From positions 1 to 64,000 of the forward strand of contig JAGFNK010000005.1 of NCBI GenBank assembly GCA_025769875.1: DNA of 64,000 bases, in the 5' to 3' direction. This DNA is from Russula earlei. Lineage: Eukaryota > Basidiomycota > Agaricomycetes > Russulales > Russulaceae. Every line of letters starts with the position of its first letter. Within the stretch, counting starts at the first letter, position 1. This document shows positions 58,390 to 64,000 of the stretch, in pieces. The position numbers were made by a program, and so were the translations under genes. A model generated the notes under the pieces. That model did no database searches and had not been told where the DNA came from. It was given only the letters and a program-made list of their open reading frames with translations.

Positions 58390-60080
58390 ATGACTTTGTC
58401 CTCTTCGCCTCAGACGATGGACTCCAGCAGCACAGCGTCATTCTTCGTCGCATGGCCCTCGGCTCCCCTCACGGACCTCCTCGTCAGAAGTGCACTGCTC
58501 TCGCTTCCGGATATCAATAGCGCAACGATCCATTCTACCCAGCCTCGTTCGTTTAGGAAGCTAATACAATGGTCCACGTATGACGGTATCGACCACGCCT
58601 TGACGCATTCACATCATCATGATGTCCTATCATCTTCGTATATCATCCGCAAGGCCCTCATCCGGAAGCATTTTCTCTCGCGTTCCATTCGTTCGTACTT
58701 GACGAAGCATCCTGACTCGGTCCTCCGAACGGCGGTGCCGAAGACCTGGGAGATAGAGATAGCCTTTTCCGACGAACTCGATGACCTATGGGCGGACGAA
58801 CTCTGGGATCTGTCCGAGTTATTACTCGCGTCCGCCGACGCCGACGAGACCAAAAAAATGTGGTGGATTCTGAAACCGGGCATGGCGGACCGCGGGATGG
58901 GGATCAGGCTGTTCGACTCGAAGGAGGGTCTGCGACGGACGCTCGACGAATTTGACGACGACGACGAGGAGGAGGAGGAGGAGGAGGGTCCAGACTGCGG
59001 CGAAGGGCGCCATGATGGGAACGGGGATGGAGATGGGCCCGGATTTGGGGCGGCCGCCCAGGATGATGATGACACCTCCGTCGCCGTCTCGCAATTACGC
59101 CACTTTGTTATTCAGGCAAGTTCCTAGCGCGTCCCTCATGCCGTTACGCGCTTTTGATGGGGCCATTTCCGACACGACAATCCGAAACCTGACCAGGAAT
59201 ACCTTTCGCGGCCTCTCCTGCTTGATCCACGGGAGGTTCCCCTCGGGGACGTCGTCGACTCTCCGCGACGACCCTTCGATCGGCTGCGGGGCCACAAGGT
59301 CTGTGACAAACGACGTTCGGCCGTGGATCGCCCAGCCTGTGCTTGGGCGGCCGTTTCTTTTCTTTCTGACTCGTTTCACAATCCAGTTTCACCTCAGGGC
59401 GTATTGCGTAGCCTCGGGCGATCTCACCCTATATTGGTACACGCGCATGTTGGCGCTCTTCTCATCGAAACCTTACACGCCGCCCGCGCGTGCGAACGAC
59501 GCCGACGCCATCGATCTTGCGCCCCACCTGACGAATTCGTCGCTGCAAATTCGCAGGGGAGAAGAGGGCGTGCGGTTGTTTGACGAATTGCTCGGTTGCC
59601 ACATATTGTCCTGCGAACCTGGGCCTGGCGGGACAACCCTGACATTGGACCATCTCGTCAACGTTCAGGATCAAGTAGCAGATACCCTCGCGGAAACTTT
59701 CAGGGCGGCCCTCGAGTCGCCCATACACTTTCAGGCATGCTTCATTTTCAAATTTCAATTGATGTGAGGTCACCTGAGGAACCTTGCAGCCACTGCCCAA
59801 CGCCTTCGAACTCTACGGAGTCGACTTTCTAGTGGAACATATCGCATCCGAGTCGCCACAACAACAGTTCCAGGTCAAGCTTCTGGAAATCAACGCAGAA
59901 CCGGCGATAGAGCTCACAGGGCCTCGTCTCACCTGGATCTTGAAAGATCTCTTCGATGCAGTTGCATACGTTTGTGTTGACCCGTTCGTACGGGACGTCC
60001 CATTGGATTCTTGGCCGGTCGGTGAAACAAGGCACCACCTCAGGAAATGCCTCCAACTGAAAGTCAGGGGGAGTAGCTGA
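58390..60080 (+). CDS. tubulin-tyrosine ligase (TTL) domain protein
   Basis: Exons 58390-59115, 59197-59298, 59387-59734 and 59790-60080 give 488 aa. The ATP-grasp/TTL signature is WWILKPGMADRGMGIRLF; later motifs are EYLSRPLLLDP, KFHLRAYCVASG, NAFELYGVDFLVE and VKLLEINAEPAIE, the metal-binding ligase end. An acidic insert (Asp/Glu run) lies at residues 195-235. Fungal relatives include the P-body protein Pby1. Two of the three introns use GC donors (CAG|GCAAGT at 59116 and CAG|GCATGC at 59735); both are needed to keep the frame. A start at 58420 (MDSSSTASFF) is equally possible. The 3' end converges on the serine biosynthesis gene. Confidence 0.88.
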
Positions 60081-60288
60081 CAGGGCGCGGAAAAGCAAGT
60101 TGATGTGCTATATGGCTGGCTGTGAGGTCTGTAAATTACATGCTCTACATGCTCTACATTCTACTCCGCTGTACGAAGGGGTCCCAGTTAAGTGGGAACA
60201 CGAAATGTCGTTTCACCTTCATGCGTCGCTCTTGTCACGGTCGGGCGTTCGAAAAAGAAGGAAATAGCGTGGGGCTATGCCCCACAAT

Positions 60289-61888
60289 TCAAGCCAAAAG
60301 ACGTGTCAGTATGTTTGCGCTCGTCTTGCTGATCAACTCCCGCAGCCGATTTACGTCCTGCGGACTGACATCGGCGATGTCGGCCATGAGGTAGGCAACG
60401 TCGCCCTTGGAATCCGAATATTGCTTCTCCACGTTGTACGGCGAGAGCACCTCGTTGACTTGCTTGAGCACGCCGGGCTGGTTGACGTGGACGTGACAAA
60501 CGCGAACGTGGTCGGGCTGCTCGGCGGTGATGGCACGTAGGTCCACCTCTGGGAAGTTGACCGCGCCGACCGTCGAACCGAAGTCGAGATAGCGAGCGAG
60601 CGACCCCGAGACCTCATCGCCAATCATCCTCTGGGCCTCTTCGGTGGAACCCCCGATGTGTGGCGTGAGGATGACATTCTTTAACGCGCGGAGCTCGCTC
60701 GACCACCGATTCAGCTCGTCGTCAAAGGGAGCGCCGTTCGCGCCGGGTTCGTGGGGGAAGACGTCGAGAGCGGCGCCGGCTATGTGTCCCGATCGAACGG
60801 CGCTGATCAGCGCGGGGATGTCGACGACGCCGCCGCGCGCGTTGTTGATCAGGTAGGCGCCCTGCTTCATCTGCGCGAGCTGCATGCCCGAGATCATGTT
60901 CCTCGTCTCGGGCAGCTCCGGCACGTGGAGGGTGACGAAGTCTGACTGCGAGAGGAGCACGGACAGCGACTCGACCTGTCGAGCAGAACCGAGCGGCATG
61001 ATGTTGATGATGTCGTAGAAGACGACGCGCATCCCGAACGCCTCCGCGAGGACGGAGAGCTGAGAGCCGATGTGGCCGTAGCCAACGATCCCGAGGGTCT
61101 TCCCGCGGATCTCCCAGCAGCCCTTGGACTTTTTGTTCCAAACGCCCTGGCGCATCTCGAAACTGCGCTCAAAGTACTGCCGCGCCAGCGCGATGATCTC
61201 AGAAATCACGAGCTCTGCCACGGAACGCGAGTTGGAGAAGGGAGAGTTGAAGACGGGGATGCCGGCCTTGCCAGCGGTGACTAGGTCGACTTGGTTGACG
61301 CCGATGCAGAAGCACCCGATAACGAGGAGCTAAGGGACGCATGAGAAGCAGATGCGATGGAGACGTCAATACGAATGGAAGCCGGCGCCTATCTGGAGGA
61401 GTATCAGATACCTTGGACGCTGCCTTTATCACCCGTTCAGTGATCCTGGTTTTGCTGCGAATACCGATCGCGTGGTACTGGCCAATCTTTTGCACGAGGT
61501 CATCCTCGTTCATCGACTTTGTGTGGTGATCGACTTGCCAGCCATTGGCTTGAAACGATTTTACGGCATCTAGACTGATGTTTTCTAGTAATAGTATACG
61601 CAAATCTTCGTTGTCGATCGGATGTAGTACTTTTGGTTGCCGCACGTTGGGGGAACCCAACGACGGGGTGCGGCGAAGGTGCTCCTGCAAAAGTGAGCCC
61701 GTCGGTGGAGAAATAGAGACTGAGACATAATGAGGTGAATAGGATGAAGCTGGGATAGCGGGTTTTGTGATTGTGATGGGTTTGGACGACATGTCTGGGG
61801 ACTGTTGGGCACAAGCAAGGCTGGCGGTCGAGATATATGATGTGAATGGGGTCGAGTCACTTGGGGATGCCGTATGAGAGGGCGTCAA
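60289..61888 (-). CDS. D-3-phosphoglycerate dehydrogenase (serine synthesis)
   Basis: Exons 61888-61412 and 61329-60289 give up to 505 aa; a start at 61792 (MSSKPITITKPAIP) would give 473 aa and is preferred. The N-terminal substrate domain has ILLLENISLDAVKSF and AIGIRSKT; the NAD-binding domain has GIVGYGHIGSQ, LHVPELPETRNM, INNARGGVVD, ALDVFPHEP and catalytic His in TPHIGGSTEEAQ; a C-terminal ACT-like domain (VCHVHVNQPGVLKQVNEVL) is the usual serine feedback site. It oxidises 3-phosphoglycerate, the first step of serine synthesis. It is divergent from HIS7, and the 61888 start would leave only 19 bp between the genes. Confidence 0.96.
61854..61859 (-). promoter_or_regulatory. Gcn4/CPC1-type site between two amino-acid genes
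   Basis: TGACTC on the minus strand lies 49 bp upstream of the HIS7 start and 62 bp upstream of the preferred phosphoglycerate dehydrogenase start. TGACTC(A) is the general amino-acid control site in fungi. It falls inside the longer reading frame of the dehydrogenase, which also favours the shorter start. Confidence 0.5.
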
Positions 61889-61907
61889 GGCAGTCCCACG
61901 CTGACTG

Positions 61908-63687
61908 ATGATGATGGATCTCTTTCTCCTTGATTACGGCGCAGGCAACGTACAGAGCCTCGCGAATACCCTCGAAAGGCTCGGCCATTCTTTCAAGTGG
62001 ATCACTTCACCGGCCGACTTTAACGATGCGACCGTGAGTGTTACGATTTTTTTATCATACATGTTCACGCGGGCCATTTCAGCATCTCATCTTCCCCGGC
62101 GTCGGCGCCTTCGAAAGTGCCGTGGATGGCTTGACATCGCGCGGATTTCTCGAGCCTCTGCGACAATATATCATCTCGGGGCGGCCTTATTTTGGGATAT
62201 GCATCGGCATGCAGGTCCTTTTCCAATCCTCTTCCGAGGCCTCCCTCCCAGGTCTGGGCATCATTCCGGACAAGATCGACGTGTTTGCCAACGAGGACAA
62301 GACCGTTCCTCACATGGGGTGGAATTCCGTCCACCTCCTCGACGCTCGGCGCGACGGCGATGACGGCCTCGACGAGGCTCTTCACTACTACTTTGTGCAC
62401 TCTTATCGCGCCACGTACGATCCCGAACGGGAGCCTGACGCGGCCCAGTGGGCGCATTCCGTCACGCAGTACGGCCGAGAGGTGTTCGTCGCCACGGTGC
62501 GCAAGGACAACGTCTTTGGCTGTCAGTTCCACCCCGAGAAATCGGGAGAGGCGGGCATGCATCTCCTCGATACCTGGTTGCGCCGATCCGGCTCCCCCAC
62601 CCGACGGCGTCCGCCGCCCGCGCCGCGCGTCCCCTTCTCGCCGAGACCGAGGGACGGTTTCACGAAGCGCATCATCGCGTGCATGGACGTCCGCGCGAAC
62701 GACCAAGGCGATCTCGTCGTCACCAAAGGCGACCAATACGACGTGCGCGAGAAGAAACCGTCCACGTTCGCGGCCCCACCACCCGGCGGCCCTCCCCTCC
62801 CAGCGGCCCCCTCGCTCACCGCCGACGTCGCGGGCGCCGTTCGCAATCTCGGTAAGCCCGTGGCGCTCGCGGCGCGGTACTACGCCGCGGGCGCGGACGA
62901 GCTCGCCCTGCTCAACATCACGTCCTTCCGGCACTCGCCCCTGCGCGACCAGCCGATGCTGGCCGTCGTGCGCGCGGCCGCAGCGACCGTCTTCGTCCCG
63001 ATGACCATCGGCGGCGGCATCCGCGACACGGTCGACCCGGACGGCACGCCGCGACCCGCGCTCGAGGTCGCCGGGGCGTATTTCCGTGCGGGCGCGGACA
63101 AGGTGAGCATCGGCAGCGAGGCCGTTTATGCCGTCGAGCGCCTGCGCGCATCGGAACGCGGGCGCGGGGATGGCAGCAGCGCCATCGAGACGATCGCTCG
63201 TGCGTACGGCCGGCAGGCCGTCGTCGTGTCCGTCGATCCTAAGCGGGTGTACGTCGACGATGTGTCGACATTTGATGGCCCCCGGAGGGAAGAGATCGTT
63301 CTTGGCTCCGGGGAGGAGGAGGAGGGCAAGGCGTGGTGGTATCAGTGCACCGTCTCTGGTGGGCGGGAAGCGCGAGATTTGTCTGTTGTCGAGCTCGCAC
63401 GCGGCGTGGAGATACTCGGTGCGGGGGAGATCCTATTGAACAGCATCGATCGTGACGGCACTGGACGCGGATTCGATCTGGACCTCGTGAATCTCGTGCG
63501 CCGGAACGTGAGCATCCCCGTCGTGGCGAGCAGCGGAGCAGGGAACGTACAGCACTTCGTGGATGTGTTCGAGAAGACCGGCGTTGAGGCGGCGTTGGCG
63601 GCGGGAATTTTCCATCGGGGCGAGGTAGAAATAGGCGAGGTCAAGGAGGCGCTCATCAATCAGGGAATCAGCACGAGGAAGATATGA
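61908..63687 (+). CDS. HIS7: imidazole glycerol phosphate synthase (HisH-HisF fusion)
   Basis: Exons 61908-62033 and 62083-63687 give 576 aa. The glutaminase half has LLDYGAGNVQSLANTLERLG, IFPGVGAF, the nucleophile Cys in YFGICIGMQ, PHMGWNSV and the triad His/Glu in QFHPEKSG. The cyclase half is a TIM barrel: KRIIACMDVRANDQGDLVVTKGDQYDVRE, AGADELALLNIT, MTIGGGIRD, GADKVSIGSEAV, VVSVDPKRVY, LLNSIDRDGTG and VVASSGAGN. It joins histidine and purine metabolism, releasing AICAR. Codon use is very GC-rich, more than its neighbours. Three ATGs start the frame in a row (61908, 61911 and 61914 region), so the exact first Met is open. Confidence 0.98.
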
Positions 63688-64000
63688 TAGAACTATAGAA
63701 TAATGTTATAGTGCAGTCACTGCATTACTTCGTGCCACGGCCCAACAAACAAAATCGGTTTCAGCAAAGATATGGGCCGGCAACATACAAGGGGCTAAAC
63801 TTGAACACAAAAACGTACAGTCGAAACCTACATGAACATGCGCCCACCTATTCCAAACAAAAAAATCACGTCACGAAGGCGAAACGATTAAATAATAAAA
63901 CAGCTAAAGGGTGAAAAAAAGTCGGTTACACATACAATCGTTGGAGGGTTTCGAAAGAAAATGAAACAAGGGGTAGATACGGCGGCAACGTAGTAACAGC
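63688..64000. other. AT-richer 3' flank of HIS7
   Basis: No gene is recognised. The run of A-rich plus-strand sequence at 63860-63920 would suit a 3' UTR or the end of a convergent gene that lies beyond the window. Confidence 0.5.

Overview
The window comes from a filamentous basidiomycete, most likely an agaricomycete. The evidence is many 45-90 nt spliceosomal introns in nearly every gene, an RNA-dependent RNA polymerase, basidiomycete-type G1 cyclin and SEC7-PH proteins, and chromovirus, copia and MULE transposons. No order or species can be assigned from sequence alone.

Positions 1-25,268 are a nested transposon block that I judge to hold no intact host gene. It contains two related MULE DNA transposons (333-3215, and 20975-25268 in opposite orientation), remnants of copia and Ty3/gypsy elements, and at least seven LTR families inserted into one another. 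Nine LTR insertions still show 5-bp target duplications (one with a mismatch), one MULE shows a 9-bp duplication, and a TA-flanked inverted-repeat element sits inside the second MULE and carries a piece of a host MAP kinase kinase gene. Older copies are almost free of CG dinucleotides while younger insertions inside them are rich in CG. All eleven premature stops I found in the two gypsy pol relics are TGA, consistent with decay of methylated CGA codons.

Positions 25,269-64,000 are dense conserved genes. In order: a truncated WDR5-like pseudogene at the transposon edge; polyubiquitin; UTP23 (-); EMC7 (+); an unknown 826-aa basidiomycete-type protein (-); a Gfo/Idh/MocA oxidoreductase with 13 exons (+); a G1 cyclin (-); a weak orphan ORF; a large probable eIF4E-binding (4E-T-like) protein (-); an RNA-dependent RNA polymerase (+); the spliceosomal Sm protein SmD2 (-); pescadillo/NOP7 (+); a SEC7-PH Arf exchange factor (+); an unknown protein (+); a tubulin-tyrosine-ligase-domain protein (+); 3-phosphoglycerate dehydrogenase (-); and the HIS7 bifunctional enzyme (+). 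The last two are divergently transcribed from a very short gap with a Gcn4-type site.

The genes do not form one pathway. Several serve ribosome production (UTP23, pescadillo), splicing (SmD2), translation control (4E-T-like) and RNA silencing (RdRP); the serine/histidine pair probably shares amino-acid starvation control. Exon models were built by hand from splice signals and family resemblance recalled from memory. For most multi-exon genes the summed exon lengths are divisible by three, which supports them, but no alignment or transcript was available.
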